Origin: Poindextera sp036494815
GTDB lineage: Bacteria; Pseudomonadota; Alphaproteobacteria; Caulobacterales; Caulobacteraceae
Length of the DNA stretch: 64,000 bases
Assembly (NCBI GenBank): GCA_036494815.1
Contig: DASXNV010000032.1
Location: 186,001 to 250,000 of the forward strand
Reading direction: 5' to 3'
Part shown: piece by piece, positions 36,652 through 44,690 of the stretch
Layout: the number at the start of each line of letters is the position of its first letter
How positions within the stretch are numbered: position 1 is the stretch's first letter
Translations under genes and position numbers: made by a program
The notes under the pieces: generated by a model
Told to the model about the DNA's origin: nothing
Database searches by the model: none
What the model saw: only the letters and a program-made list of their open reading frames with translations

Positions 36652-38430
36652 TCAGCGTTGAGGCTTGAACGGAATCACCTGGCCGCCGATGGGGACCAGG
36701 GCCGGATCGGGCTCGAGCATGGAGGCGTCGGCGTCGGCCAGTTCGCGCTCCGGCGCCTTGGAAACCAGCACCGGCATGCGCACGGTCACCGCCGTGCCCT
36801 CGCCGATGCGGCTTTCAATATTCATTTCACCGCCGTGCAACTCGGCGAAGGCGCGCACCAGCGATAGGCCCAGGCCTGTGCCCTTGGATTGCTGGCCCAT
36901 GTCGCCGGCCTGTTCGTAGGGCTTGCCCAGGCGCTCCAGGTCCGAGGCGGCGATGCCGACCCCGGTGTCGGTCACCGTCAGCTCCAGCGCGCCCGCCAGG
37001 GGAACCATCGAAACCGTGACCAGGCCGCCGCGCGGCGTGAACTTCAGGGCGTTGGAGATCAGGTTGAGGCCGATCTGCTTCAGCGCCCGGCGGTCGGCGT
37101 CGATCTCCATGGACTGGCTGGGCAGCACGCCGCGCAGCTTGACCCCCACATCGTCCGCCTGGACCCGCATCAGCCGCAACGCGGCGGCCACCGGCTCACG
37201 GGCGTCCAGACGCTCTATATGCAGGTCATAGCGGGCGGCCTCGATCTTGGACATGTCCAGCACGTCGTTGATCAGGTCCAGAAGGTGCGAGCCGGCGTCG
37301 TGGATCAGGTCGGCATATTCGGCGTATTTGCCGGACAGGGCCCCGAACAGCCGCGCGCGCATGATGTCGGAAAAGCCCATGATGGCGTTCAGGGGCGTGC
37401 GTAGCTCGTGGCTCATATTGGCCAGGAAGCGTGACTTGCCCACATTCAGGTTTTCGGCGTCCAGCTTGGCGCGCTGCAGGTCGTGCTCGCGCTCATGCTC
37501 GATGGTCACGTCGCGCAGTACGGCCACCAAGCCCGAGCTGGCCAGTTCCCGGGCCTCCAGGCTGAGCCAAACCCCCTCGGCCCCGAACAGAGGGAAGGTG
37601 ATCTGGCCGTTGCGGCCCGCCGCAGCCTCGGCCAGCACGAATTGCAGGTCCGCCCAGCGAGGGGCCGCCACAACGGCCGACAGGCCATGGCTCTTCAGTC
37701 GCTCCAGGGACACCTCCGCCGGGGCTTCGCCATAGGCGGCGCTGACCCGCCCGGTGGGAGTCAGCCACAGCACCAGATGGGGCTGGCCGCCCAGAATAGC
37801 CTGCAGGGCGTTCTTGCCGGCGGCTTCGCCCTCCAGAAGTCGCGCCAACCGCCGCCGATCCAGCATCAATCCGCCGCCCAGGGCGAACACGGTGCTGGCC
37901 AAGCCGAACAGGCCAAGGCTGTAAGCCGCCGCCTGGAACGGGGCGGGCTGGGTCAGGCCCATGACCTGGGCCAAGCCCGTCACGGCCAGGGCGAGGACCG
38001 CCAGGGCCGCGCCCTGGGCCAGCCGCTGCGATCCGCCCAGCACCGTTGCGGTGGCCATGGGCATCAGGCACCAGACGCCCAGGGGACCGGTGACGCCCCC
38101 CGACAGGCCGGCGGCGACCACTGCGCCCAAGGCCCACAGGATCAGGATGGGCAGGCCCACGGGCCGGGCGGTCAGTCGCATCAACGCCAGGGCGCCGAGC
38201 GCTGGGACACTGCCGGCCACCAAGGCCAGGACCAGGACTACGGGCGCCTGGGCGCCGAACAGCAGGGCGAGGGATTCGATGGCCACGGCGCCAGCCCAGC
38301 CGGCGTGCCACCACAAGATCTCATGCAGCTCGGCCGCGCCGAAGCGGCGAGGCTCAAGCCCTTGCGGTTCGAGCTGTTGAGATTTGTCGGTCTTCATCTC
38401 GCCAGTCTTTCGGGCGGGCTGCTGGGTCAT
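36652..38430 (-). CDS. divJ: DivJ-type sensor histidine kinase
   Basis: About 592 residues. The N-terminal 210 residues contain around six hydrophobic helices (membrane sensor), followed by a PAS-like region (about 215-320), HisKA with MSHELRTPLNAIMGFSDIMR (His341) and a HATPase domain with NLISNALKF, DTGVGIA and GTGLGLSLV, then a short Pro/acidic tail ending in IPFKPQR. The architecture, length and His position agree with Caulobacter DivJ (about 597 aa, His338), the stalked-pole kinase that phosphorylates DivK and PleD. Starts are GTG 38433 or ATG 38430. No clear CtrA box is in its 221-base upstream gap with sufE. Confidence 0.8.
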   Translation of the reverse strand: MTQQPARKTGEMKTDKSQQLEPQGLEPRRFGAAELHEILWWHAGWAGAVAIESLALLFGAQAPVVLVLALVAGSVPALGALALMRLTARPVGLPILILWALGAVVAAGLSGGVTGPLGVWCLMPMATATVLGGSQRLAQGAALAVLALAVTGLAQVMGLTQPAPFQAAAYSLGLFGLASTVFALGGGLMLDRRRLARLLEGEAAGKNALQAILGGQPHLVLWLTPTGRVSAAYGEAPAEVSLERLKSHGLSAVVAAPRWADLQFVLAEAAAGRNGQITFPLFGAEGVWLSLEARELASSGLVAVLRDVTIEHEREHDLQRAKLDAENLNVGKSRFLANMSHELRTPLNAIMGFSDIMRARLFGALSGKYAEYADLIHDAGSHLLDLINDVLDMSKIEAARYDLHIERLDAREPVAAALRLMRVQADDVGVKLRGVLPSQSMEIDADRRALKQIGLNLISNALKFTPRGGLVTVSMVPLAGALELTVTDTGVGIAASDLERLGKPYEQAGDMGQQSKGTGLGLSLVRAFAELHGGEMNIESRIGEGTAVTVRMPVLVSKAPERELADADASMLEPDPALVPIGGQVIPFKPQR

Positions 38431-38654
38431 CACGATTCCGCTATGGTAGTCCGCTCGGACCGGACGCGCGAGCCTGCTCGCGCGCGGCGCGACGAGGCCT
38501 GGGCGCGGGTTGGGAGAAAACGGATTAAATCTGTGCGGTAACAGCGTGATAATCCCAATTTGACGCCGTTTCCGCCCGGCTCTGATATGATCTACGCATT
38601 GCCCCCCCGGGTCAGGCCGCCTAAACGCACGCCCTGACCGGTCGAGCGAGCGCC

Positions 38655-39104
38655 ATGAATACGATATTGCAGGAACTGGACGAGCTGGCGGACGAGTTCG
38701 ACATGCTGGGCTCCGCCACCGATCCCAAAGATTGGGAAGAACGCTATCGCTACGTCATCGAGCTGGGTCGCACGCTCGAGCCGCTTACAGATGCGGAACG
38801 CACGGACGCCAACAAGGTTCGCGGTTGCGCCAGCCAGGTCTGGCTGGTCACAGAGCGCCTGGACAATGGGCGGCTGAGCTTCCGCGGCGATTCTGACGCC
38901 CACATCGTCAGCGGCCTGATCGCCATCCTTTTGCGGCTCTATTCCAAGCATGCGCCGGACGAGATCTTGGCCTTCGACGCCAAGGCCGCCTTCGCCCGCC
39001 TGGGCCTGGCCGGCGCCCTGTCGCAGCAGCGTTCCAACGGCCTGTTCTCCATGGTCGAACGCATCCGGCGCGACGCCAGCGCCGCAGCCGGCGCCGCCGC
39101 CTGA
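38655..39104 (+). CDS. sufE: SufE-type cysteine desulfuration protein
   Basis: 149 residues. SufE accepts sulfur from the SufS cysteine desulfurase during Fe-S cluster assembly. The active-site motif VRGCASQVWL carries the acceptor Cys58, as in the family. The C-terminal helices (AFARLGLAGALSQQRSNGL) are typical. It is divergent from divJ and two bases ahead of the hydrolase gene; the other suf genes are not in the window. Confidence 0.94.
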   Translation: MNTILQELDELADEFDMLGSATDPKDWEERYRYVIELGRTLEPLTDAERTDANKVRGCASQVWLVTERLDNGRLSFRGDSDAHIVSGLIAILLRLYSKHAPDEILAFDAKAAFARLGLAGALSQQRSNGLFSMVERIRRDASAAAGAAA

Positions 39105-39106
39105 CC

Positions 39107-39721
39107 ATGGCCGAAGCCGCTATGCGCCGGCTGGTGTTCCTGCCCGGGGTAGGCGCCGATCCCGCGTTCTGGCGGCGGCTGGGGGATCTGTTGCCGGTGG
39201 CCTGGGACAAGACCTATCTCGGCTGGCCCGGCCTGGGCGATCAGCAGGCCGATCCGCGTATCAACAGCTATGACGACCTGATCGATCTGGTCCTGGCCGC
39301 AATCGGTGATGGCCCTGTTGATCTGCTGGCCCAATCTATGGGCGGCGCTCTGGCGCTGAAAATCGCCCTGGCCCACCCGGACAAGGTGCGCCGGCTGGTG
39401 CTGGCGGTGACCTCCGGCGGCCTGGATGTGGAAAGGTTGGGTGCGACTGACTGGCGGCCGACCTATCGCCAGAACCATGCGACCGCGCCCGGCTGGGTTT
39501 TGGACACCCGGATCGACCTATCCCCCCACATCCCCCGCATCGCACAGCCGACCTTGCTGCTGTTCGGCGACGCCGATCCCATCGCGCCGCCCGCGGTTGG
39601 CGAGCGCTTGGCGGCTCTGCTGCCCGATGCGCGACTGCACATCCTGCCCGGCGGGGACCATGACCTGGTCAACCATCGCTCGGCCGAGATGGCGGAACTG
39701 GTGCTGAGGCATCTGGCCTGA
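39107..39721 (+). CDS. Alpha/beta hydrolase
   Basis: 204 residues, a small alpha/beta hydrolase. The nucleophile elbow is AQSMGGAL, with an acid in FGDADPIAP and a His in GGDHDLVNH. No lid domain is visible and the substrate is not deducible. It follows sufE by two bases and the GNAT gene starts 20 bases later, all on one strand. Confidence 0.88.
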   Translation: MAEAAMRRLVFLPGVGADPAFWRRLGDLLPVAWDKTYLGWPGLGDQQADPRINSYDDLIDLVLAAIGDGPVDLLAQSMGGALALKIALAHPDKVRRLVLAVTSGGLDVERLGATDWRPTYRQNHATAPGWVLDTRIDLSPHIPRIAQPTLLLFGDADPIAPPAVGERLAALLPDARLHILPGGDHDLVNHRSAEMAELVLRHLA

Positions 39722-39741
39722 CCGTATGCTATAGGCGCGTC

Positions 39742-40230
39742 ATGATCGTGCGCGCCGAAACCCCAGCCGACTGGCCGCTGATCCGCGCCGTGCAAGAAGC
39801 CGCGTTTCCCGGCCCCGGCGAGGCCGCGCTGATCGATCAGCTTCGCGTGGATGGCGCCCTGCGCTTGTCCCTGGTGGCTGTCGAGGGTGACGAGGTCATC
39901 GGCCATGCCGCCTTCTCGCAAATGCAGGCGCCCTTCCGCGCCCTGGGGCTCGGACCCGTGGGCGTGCGGCCGGACCGACAGGGAACCGGCGCCGGAACCC
40001 AACTGGTCAAGGCCGGCCTGGAGCAGGCTGAGGCGCAGGGCTGGCAGGGCGCCTTCGTCCTCGGCGATCCGCGCTACTACGGCCGCTTCGGCTTCCAGGT
40101 CGGTCAGGCCGCCGGCTTCCAGTGCCGCTATGCCGGCCCGCACTTCATGGCCATGGCCTTGGGGAGCGAGACGCTGCCGGTATCGACTGGAGACCTTGCC
40201 TATCCGGCGGCGTTCGACGCGCTGGATTGA
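39742..40230 (+). CDS. GNAT N-acetyltransferase
   Basis: 162 residues with the GNAT fold: N-terminal RAETPADWPLIRAVQEAAF, the acetyl-CoA pyrophosphate-binding loop GVRPDRQGTGAGTQLV, and a YYGRFGFQ segment near the C terminus, the pattern of YhbS-type acetyltransferases. The acceptor is unknown. It is the last gene of the sufE-led run and is followed by a palindromic repeat element. Confidence 0.88.
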   Translation: MIVRAETPADWPLIRAVQEAAFPGPGEAALIDQLRVDGALRLSLVAVEGDEVIGHAAFSQMQAPFRALGLGPVGVRPDRQGTGAGTQLVKAGLEQAEAQGWQGAFVLGDPRYYGRFGFQVGQAAGFQCRYAGPHFMAMALGSETLPVSTGDLAYPAAFDALD

Positions 40231-40263
40231 ACAGCGGTGCTATCGATCGCTATTTTCATTTCT

Positions 40264-40400
40264 TCGTCGTGGCCGGCGTATGCCGGCCATCCGTGCCGTG
40301 AACGAATGGCCGAGACCATGGGCGTGGAATTTATTTTTATGGCGTACGACGGCTGAACCTTCACGGCATGGATCGCCGCGACAAGACGCGGCGATGACGG
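40264..40400. repeat. REP-doublet (REPIN-like) element, copy A
   Basis: A left arm (about 40265-40301: CGTCGTGGCCGGC, ATGCCGGCC, TGCCGTGA) and an inverted right arm (about 40360-40400: TTCACGGCAT, GATCGCCGCGAC, CGCGGCGATGACGG) flank about 60 bases of AT-richer spacer. The TGCCGTGA/TCACGGCA inner parts are exact inverses. The copy lies in the 188-base gap between convergent GNAT and ccrM genes. A second copy is at 53392-53499. Confidence 0.75.
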
Positions 40401-40418
40401 CGGAGGTCTGAGGGTCGC

Positions 40419-41495
40419 CTAACCCAACCCCGCCCGCACCTTGGCGCGCAGCTCGTCGATCGGGGCCAGGCCGCGGTCGGTCTGGAAGTGCCAATAGGTC
40501 CAGCCGTTGCAGGCGGGCGCCGCCTGAGCCAGGGCGCCGACCTTGTGGATCGAGCCGGAGAGGTCGCCCAGCACCAGGCTGCCGTCGGCGCGGATGCGAG
40601 CCACGCGTTGGCCCTTGGGGCAGTAGAGCTTGTCGCCGGGCCGCAGCAGGCCGGCCTCGACGATCTGGCCGAAGGGGATACGCGGCTCGTTGCGTTTGGA
40701 GCCCATCACGTCCAGGTCGGCCAGAGACACCGGGATCACCTCGGCGATGCGCTGGCGGGCCAGGGCGGCATATTCGGTCTCGCGCTCGATGCCCACGAAC
40801 CGGCGGCCCAGGCGCTTGGCGGCCGCGCCGGTGGTGCCGACCCCGAAGAACGGATCCAGCACCACATCGCCGGGTTTGGAGGCGGCCAGGATCACCCGGT
40901 GCAGCAGGGCCTCGGGCTTCTGGGTCGGATGGGCTTTCAGGCCCTCGGCGGTCTTGATCCGCTCTTCCCCGGTGCACAGGGGCAGCGTCCAGTCCGAGCG
41001 CATCTGCAGCTCGTCATTGGCCATCTTCATGGCGTCATAGTTGAAGGTGTAGCGTTTGCCGGCCCGTGACTTGGCCGCCCAGATCAGGGTCTCGTGGGCG
41101 TTGGTGAAGCGGGTGCCCTTGAAATTGGGCATGGGGTTGGACTTGCGCCAGATCACGTCGTTGAGGATCCAGAAGCCCAGGTCCTGCACGGCTACGCCCA
41201 CGCGGAAGATGTTGTGATAGCTGCCGATCACCCACAGCGTGCCCTCGTCCTTGAGCACGCGGCGGCACTGGCCCAGCCATTCACGGGTGAAGCTGTCATA
41301 GGCCGCGAACGAGGCGAACTGGTCCCAGTGGTCGTCGACCGCGTCGACCTTGGAATTGTCGGGCCGCAGCAGGTCGCCGCCCAACTGCAGATTATAGGGC
41401 GGATCGGCGAACACCAAGTCTACGCTGCGGTCGGGCAGCTTGGCCAGCTCGGCCAGACAGTCACCCTCGATGATGGTCTCAGGTCCGAATGTCAT
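40419..41495 (-). CDS. ccrM: Cell-cycle-regulated adenine methyltransferase CcrM (GANTC)
   Basis: 358 residues, the same length as Caulobacter CcrM. A beta-class N6-adenine methyltransferase that methylates GANTC: motif IV DPPY at residues 31-34 (VFADPPYNLQLGG), the SAM-binding motif DPFFGVGTTGAAAKRLGR near residue 225, and the C-terminal domain of about 85 residues that in this family contacts DNA and is needed for activity (ending in TDRGLAPIDELRAKVRAGLG). ATG at 41495. The leader holds a CtrA box and two GANTC sites, as in Caulobacter, where CcrM is made only late in the cell cycle. The frame extends upstream to 43148 but only this part codes. Confidence 0.97.
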   Translation of the reverse strand: MTFGPETIIEGDCLAELAKLPDRSVDLVFADPPYNLQLGGDLLRPDNSKVDAVDDHWDQFASFAAYDSFTREWLGQCRRVLKDEGTLWVIGSYHNIFRVGVAVQDLGFWILNDVIWRKSNPMPNFKGTRFTNAHETLIWAAKSRAGKRYTFNYDAMKMANDELQMRSDWTLPLCTGEERIKTAEGLKAHPTQKPEALLHRVILAASKPGDVVLDPFFGVGTTGAAAKRLGRRFVGIERETEYAALARQRIAEVIPVSLADLDVMGSKRNEPRIPFGQIVEAGLLRPGDKLYCPKGQRVARIRADGSLVLGDLSGSIHKVGALAQAAPACNGWTYWHFQTDRGLAPIDELRAKVRAGLG

Positions 41496-41514
41496 ACGCG
41501 CACGCCAACCCTTT

Positions 41515-41532
41515 GAATCCCGGCCTTGAATC
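41515..41532 (-). promoter_or_regulatory. Two GANTC sites in the ccrM leader
   Basis: GAATC occurs at 41515-41519 and 41528-41532 (GATTC on the coding strand), 20 and 33 bases before the start codon, inside a partial tandem repeat TTGAATCCCGG with a 13-base period. These are recognition sites of the enzyme the gene encodes. The same layout, two GANTC sites downstream of the CtrA box, is known for the Caulobacter ccrM promoter and points to methylation-sensitive self-control. Confidence 0.75.
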
Positions 41533-41554
41533 CCGGACTTTTGAGGCTCTATGG

Positions 41555-41569
41555 TTAAGGCGGGCTTAA
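41555..41569 (-). promoter_or_regulatory. CtrA box upstream of ccrM
   Basis: TTAA (41555-41558), seven bases, TTAA (41566-41569): a perfect match to the CtrA consensus. On the coding strand it reads TTAAGCCCGCCTTAA and lies 60-74 bases before the ccrM start codon, ahead of the two GANTC sites. It is in the 104-base gap after the ClC channel gene, so ccrM has its own promoter. Confidence 0.8.
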
Positions 41570-41599
41570 GCATGGCGGAGGGGTCTTCGCCGGCGGCCT

Positions 41600-43402
41600 C
41601 TAAGCCCCGCCGGACAGCCCCTGCCGCGCCTTGTCCAGTTCCTCGGCATACCGGCGCAGGCAATAGCTCTCGGTCAAGAGCCCGATCACCTGGCGGCTGT
41701 CGGCGTCGTCGATCACCGCCAGGGCGTCGCTCTCGGCCTGGGCGAATACAGTCATGGCCTGTTTGACGTTCATGTCCGGCAACAGGGGGGTCTCGGCCCA
41801 GCGGGCGATGTCGGCGGCGGTGCGGGCGGTGTCCTCGGCAGGATGCTCGGCCGAGGCGAAAGCGTCGGCGGTCAGGGCCACGCCCAGATAGTGACCGTCG
41901 GTGTCCACCACCACCACCCGCGACTGGGAGCCCAGGGGGTGGCGGCGACGAAATTCCTCCAGCTTGACGTGACCCTCGATGGTCGGCGGGCCGCGCCGCA
42001 TCATCCGGCCCACGGTCAAGGCGCGCACCCAGCCCACATCCACCGCCCCGCGGATGGTCTCGCCGCGCAGGTGCAGCCGCCAGGTGGAGAAAGAATAGCC
42101 AAAGGTCTCGCGCACCACCAGGCTCGCCACCATGCAGGCGGCGATGACCACGGTGGTGACGCGGAAGTCGCCGGTGGTCTCCAGCACCAGGAACGACATG
42201 GTCAGGGGCCCGCCGACCACCGCCACGGCCAGGCTGGCCATGCCCACCAGGATGCAGATCGACGGATCGATCGGCAGCCACGGGAAAGCCAGCAAGGCGA
42301 CGGCGGCGAACAGCTTGCCGGTCAGGGCGCCGAGAAACAGGGAGGCGAAGAACAGGCCGCCGCGAAAGCCGGAGCCCAGCGAAACCACCGAAGCCAGGAT
42401 CTTCAGGGCGATCAGGCTGAGCAGGACAATGATCGGAAGCTCGGCCGGGATGTCCAGCCGCAACGCCCCGTGCCCCGCCGACAGCACCTGGGGCGTGACC
42501 AGGGCCAGGCCGCCCATGACGACGCCGCCCAGGGCCGGGCGGACGATCGGCGGCAGACGCACAGTGTCCAGCGCCCGCTCCATCCAATAGACGGCGCGCA
42601 TGATGAAGATCCCAAGCGCGGCGCAGATGATCCCCAGACCGATCATCACCGCATAGTCCGACAGCCGTGTGGGGGCGGCGGGCGACAGGGCCAGGTTGTA
42701 GGTCACCGCCCGCACGGCGCGGGCGGTGAGCACGCCGCACAGGCTGGCGGCGAGGATCGGGGCTACGTTGCTGATCGAATAGGCGCCGACGATCAGCTCG
42801 AACGCGTAGAAGGCGCCGGTCAGGGGGGCCCCGAACGCAGCGCCGATGGCCCCGCCGGCGCCGCAGCCCACCAGCACCCGCATGTCGTTGCGCCTCAGCC
42901 GCGCCGCCAGGCCCAGTCGCGAGGCCAGTCCCGCACCCATCTGGGCATAGCCGGCCTCCAGTCCCACCGAGGCGCCGCATCCATTGGACAGCAGGGTCTG
43001 GAAGGTCACCCAGATGCTGTCGCGCAGGGACATGCGCCCGCCATGCAGGGCGTTGGCCTCGACGGCGTCCACCGTCGGGGTGGCCCGCCGCCGCGCGCGC
43101 AGCCAGCTGACCAGGCCCAGGACAGCGCCACCGGCGGCCGGAACCCAAAGGCCTCTCTTCAGCTCAGCGACCCCGCTCAAGCGGTCGCCATGGCCCAGGC
43201 CAAACAGGATCTGGTGCATGTGGTCAGACAGGGTGCCGATCAGGGCCACAGCCAGGCCCGCGGCGATGCCGATCACCACAGCCAGCACCACCAGCCAAAG
43301 CTCGCTGCCGCGGATCAGGCTGCGCAGGCGGCTGGCCAGGTCCCTGCGGTTGGTCGGAACCATCCGGGCCAGGCGCGCCAGATCAGCCGAGGGCGCGGTC
43401 AT
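41600..43402 (-). CDS. ClC-type chloride channel/transporter with CBS domains
   Basis: 600 residues. The membrane part (about 30-430) has the ClC signature segments GCGASVGLEAGYAQMGAG, GCGAGGAIGAAFGAPLTGAF and SGFRGGLFFASLFLG that line the anion pathway. The first segment has EAGY where many ClC proteins have EGP. Two CBS domains follow (about 450-590), typical of regulated ClCs. Whether it is a channel or an H+/Cl- exchanger is not certain. ATG overlaps the rnhB stop codon by four bases. Confidence 0.93.
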   Translation of the reverse strand: MTAPSADLARLARMVPTNRRDLASRLRSLIRGSELWLVVLAVVIGIAAGLAVALIGTLSDHMHQILFGLGHGDRLSGVAELKRGLWVPAAGGAVLGLVSWLRARRRATPTVDAVEANALHGGRMSLRDSIWVTFQTLLSNGCGASVGLEAGYAQMGAGLASRLGLAARLRRNDMRVLVGCGAGGAIGAAFGAPLTGAFYAFELIVGAYSISNVAPILAASLCGVLTARAVRAVTYNLALSPAAPTRLSDYAVMIGLGIICAALGIFIMRAVYWMERALDTVRLPPIVRPALGGVVMGGLALVTPQVLSAGHGALRLDIPAELPIIVLLSLIALKILASVVSLGSGFRGGLFFASLFLGALTGKLFAAVALLAFPWLPIDPSICILVGMASLAVAVVGGPLTMSFLVLETTGDFRVTTVVIAACMVASLVVRETFGYSFSTWRLHLRGETIRGAVDVGWVRALTVGRMMRRGPPTIEGHVKLEEFRRRHPLGSQSRVVVVDTDGHYLGVALTADAFASAEHPAEDTARTAADIARWAETPLLPDMNVKQAMTVFAQAESDALAVIDDADSRQVIGLLTESYCLRRYAEELDKARQGLSGGA

Positions 43403-44070
43403 CCCGACTCCTCGTCGCCGCCGCCCCCAGCGGTCAGCGCCCGCAGCGGCGCCCAGCCCATCCGGTGGATCGGCGAGGGGCCCAGGCGCTGCAGAGCCGC
43501 CACATGGACAGCCGCGTGATAGCCCTTGTGGCCGGCGAAACCGTAGCCGGGATAGAGCTGATCCATCTCGACCATCAGCCGATCACGCGCGGTCTTGGCG
43601 AGGATCGAGGCGGCGGCGATGGAGCAGGACAGGCCGTCGCCGCCGATCACGGTCTTGATCGGGCAGGGCAGGTCGAAGGCGTAGTTGCCGTCCACCAGGG
43701 CGAAGGCGGCGACCATGCTGAGGCCCTCCACCGCCCGGCGCATGGCCAGGCCGGTGGCCTGGAGGATGTTGAGGGCGGCGATTTCCTCGACACTGGCATA
43801 GGCCACGCACCAGGCGATCGCCTGGGTCTTGATCTCGCCCTCCAGCCGCTCGCGGGCCTTGGCGCTGAGGGCCTTGGAGTCGTCGAGGCCTTGGGGGAAG
43901 CGGTCGAGATCGAGGATCACCGCCGCGGCGCTCACCGGCCCCGCCCAGGGGCCGCGCCCGGCCTCGTCGACCCCGCACACCGGCCCTGGGCATGCCCTCT
44001 CGAGCAGCAGGTCGGGGCCCTGGGATCCTCTGGAGAGAGGTCGGCCGGATGCAACGCCGCGCGCAGCCAT
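43399..44070 (-). CDS. rnhB: Ribonuclease HII
   Basis: 223 residues. RNase HII removes ribonucleotides from DNA. The active-site motif is VCGVDEAGRGPWAGPV with Asp35 and Glu36; GGDGLSCSIAAASILAK and LYPGYGFAGHKGYH are the other conserved blocks. The ATG at 44070 overlaps the tag stop codon by one base, and the gene is coupled to the ClC gene downstream. The first 25 residues are not conserved in the family, so a later start is possible. Confidence 0.95.
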   Translation of the reverse strand: MAARGVASGRPLSRGSQGPDLLLERACPGPVCGVDEAGRGPWAGPVSAAAVILDLDRFPQGLDDSKALSAKARERLEGEIKTQAIAWCVAYASVEEIAALNILQATGLAMRRAVEGLSMVAAFALVDGNYAFDLPCPIKTVIGGDGLSCSIAAASILAKTARDRLMVEMDQLYPGYGFAGHKGYHAAVHVAALQRLGPSPIHRMGWAPLRALTAGGGGDEESG

Positions 44071-44663
44071 CAGGCCCGCGTCATACGGGAAACCGCCTCG
44101 TGCCGGAAGCAGGTCGTCACATGGTCGTTGACCATGCCCACCGCCTGCATGAAGGCGTAGACGATCACCGGCCCGCAGAACTTGAAGCCCTTGGCCTTGA
44201 GCGCCTTGGCCATGTCCTGGGCCAGGGGCGTCTGGGCGGGCACCTGGCTGATATCGGCGCAGCGGGTCTGGATCGGCGCGTCGCCCACCATGCCCCAGAG
44301 GAACTCGGAGAAGTCCTCGCCGCGATCGCGCATATCCAGATAGATCCGCGCCCCATTGATGGCCGCGTCGATCTTGGCGTTGGAGCGGATTATGCCGGCG
44401 TCGGCCATCAGCCGGGCGCGGTCGATTTCGCTGAAGCGGGCGACGATCTCAGGGTCGAAATTGGCGAAGGCGGCGCGAAAGGCCTCGCGTTTGCGCAGGA
44501 TGGTGATCCAGGCCAGGCCCGCCTGGAAGCCGTCCAGCACCAGCTTTTCCCACAGGGCGCGGCTGTCCCATTCGGGCACGCCCCATTCGGTGTCGTGATA
44601 GGCCTCGTACAGCGGATCGCCGGCCATGCCGCGCCAGCCGCAACGGTGAGGGGATTCGGTCAT
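44070..44663 (-). CDS. tag: DNA-3-methyladenine glycosylase I
   Basis: 197 residues, a base-excision repair glycosylase for 3-methyladenine. Zinc ligands fit the Tag pattern: Cys8 (HRCGW), His in AYHDTEWG, and His/Cys in NDHVTTCFRH near the C terminus. The recognition-pocket block LDGFQAGLAWITILRKREAF is well conserved. It is the first gene of the tag-rnhB-ClC run. Confidence 0.96.
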   Translation of the reverse strand: MTESPHRCGWRGMAGDPLYEAYHDTEWGVPEWDSRALWEKLVLDGFQAGLAWITILRKREAFRAAFANFDPEIVARFSEIDRARLMADAGIIRSNAKIDAAINGARIYLDMRDRGEDFSEFLWGMVGDAPIQTRCADISQVPAQTPLAQDMAKALKAKGFKFCGPVIVYAFMQAVGMVNDHVTTCFRHEAVSRMTRA

Positions 44664-44690
44664 TCAGCGAGGCTACGCCCAGCCGCCCGC

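Noticed and set aside
38434..38654. TTAA-containing motif (near 38524) in the divJ/sufE gap as a CtrA box
   Set aside because: The second half-site is GTAA at a spacing of nine, so it does not match TTAA-N7-TTAA.
40419..43148. A 909-codon frame that seems to fuse ccrM to an upstream region
   Set aside because: The upstream part is out of frame with the ClC gene and of nonsense composition. CcrM starts at 41495 and has the normal length.
41843..43519. Long plus-strand open frame opposite the ClC channel gene
   Set aside because: Antisense to a gene with clear ClC and CBS motifs; the composition is repetitive Gln/His/Gly/Ala.
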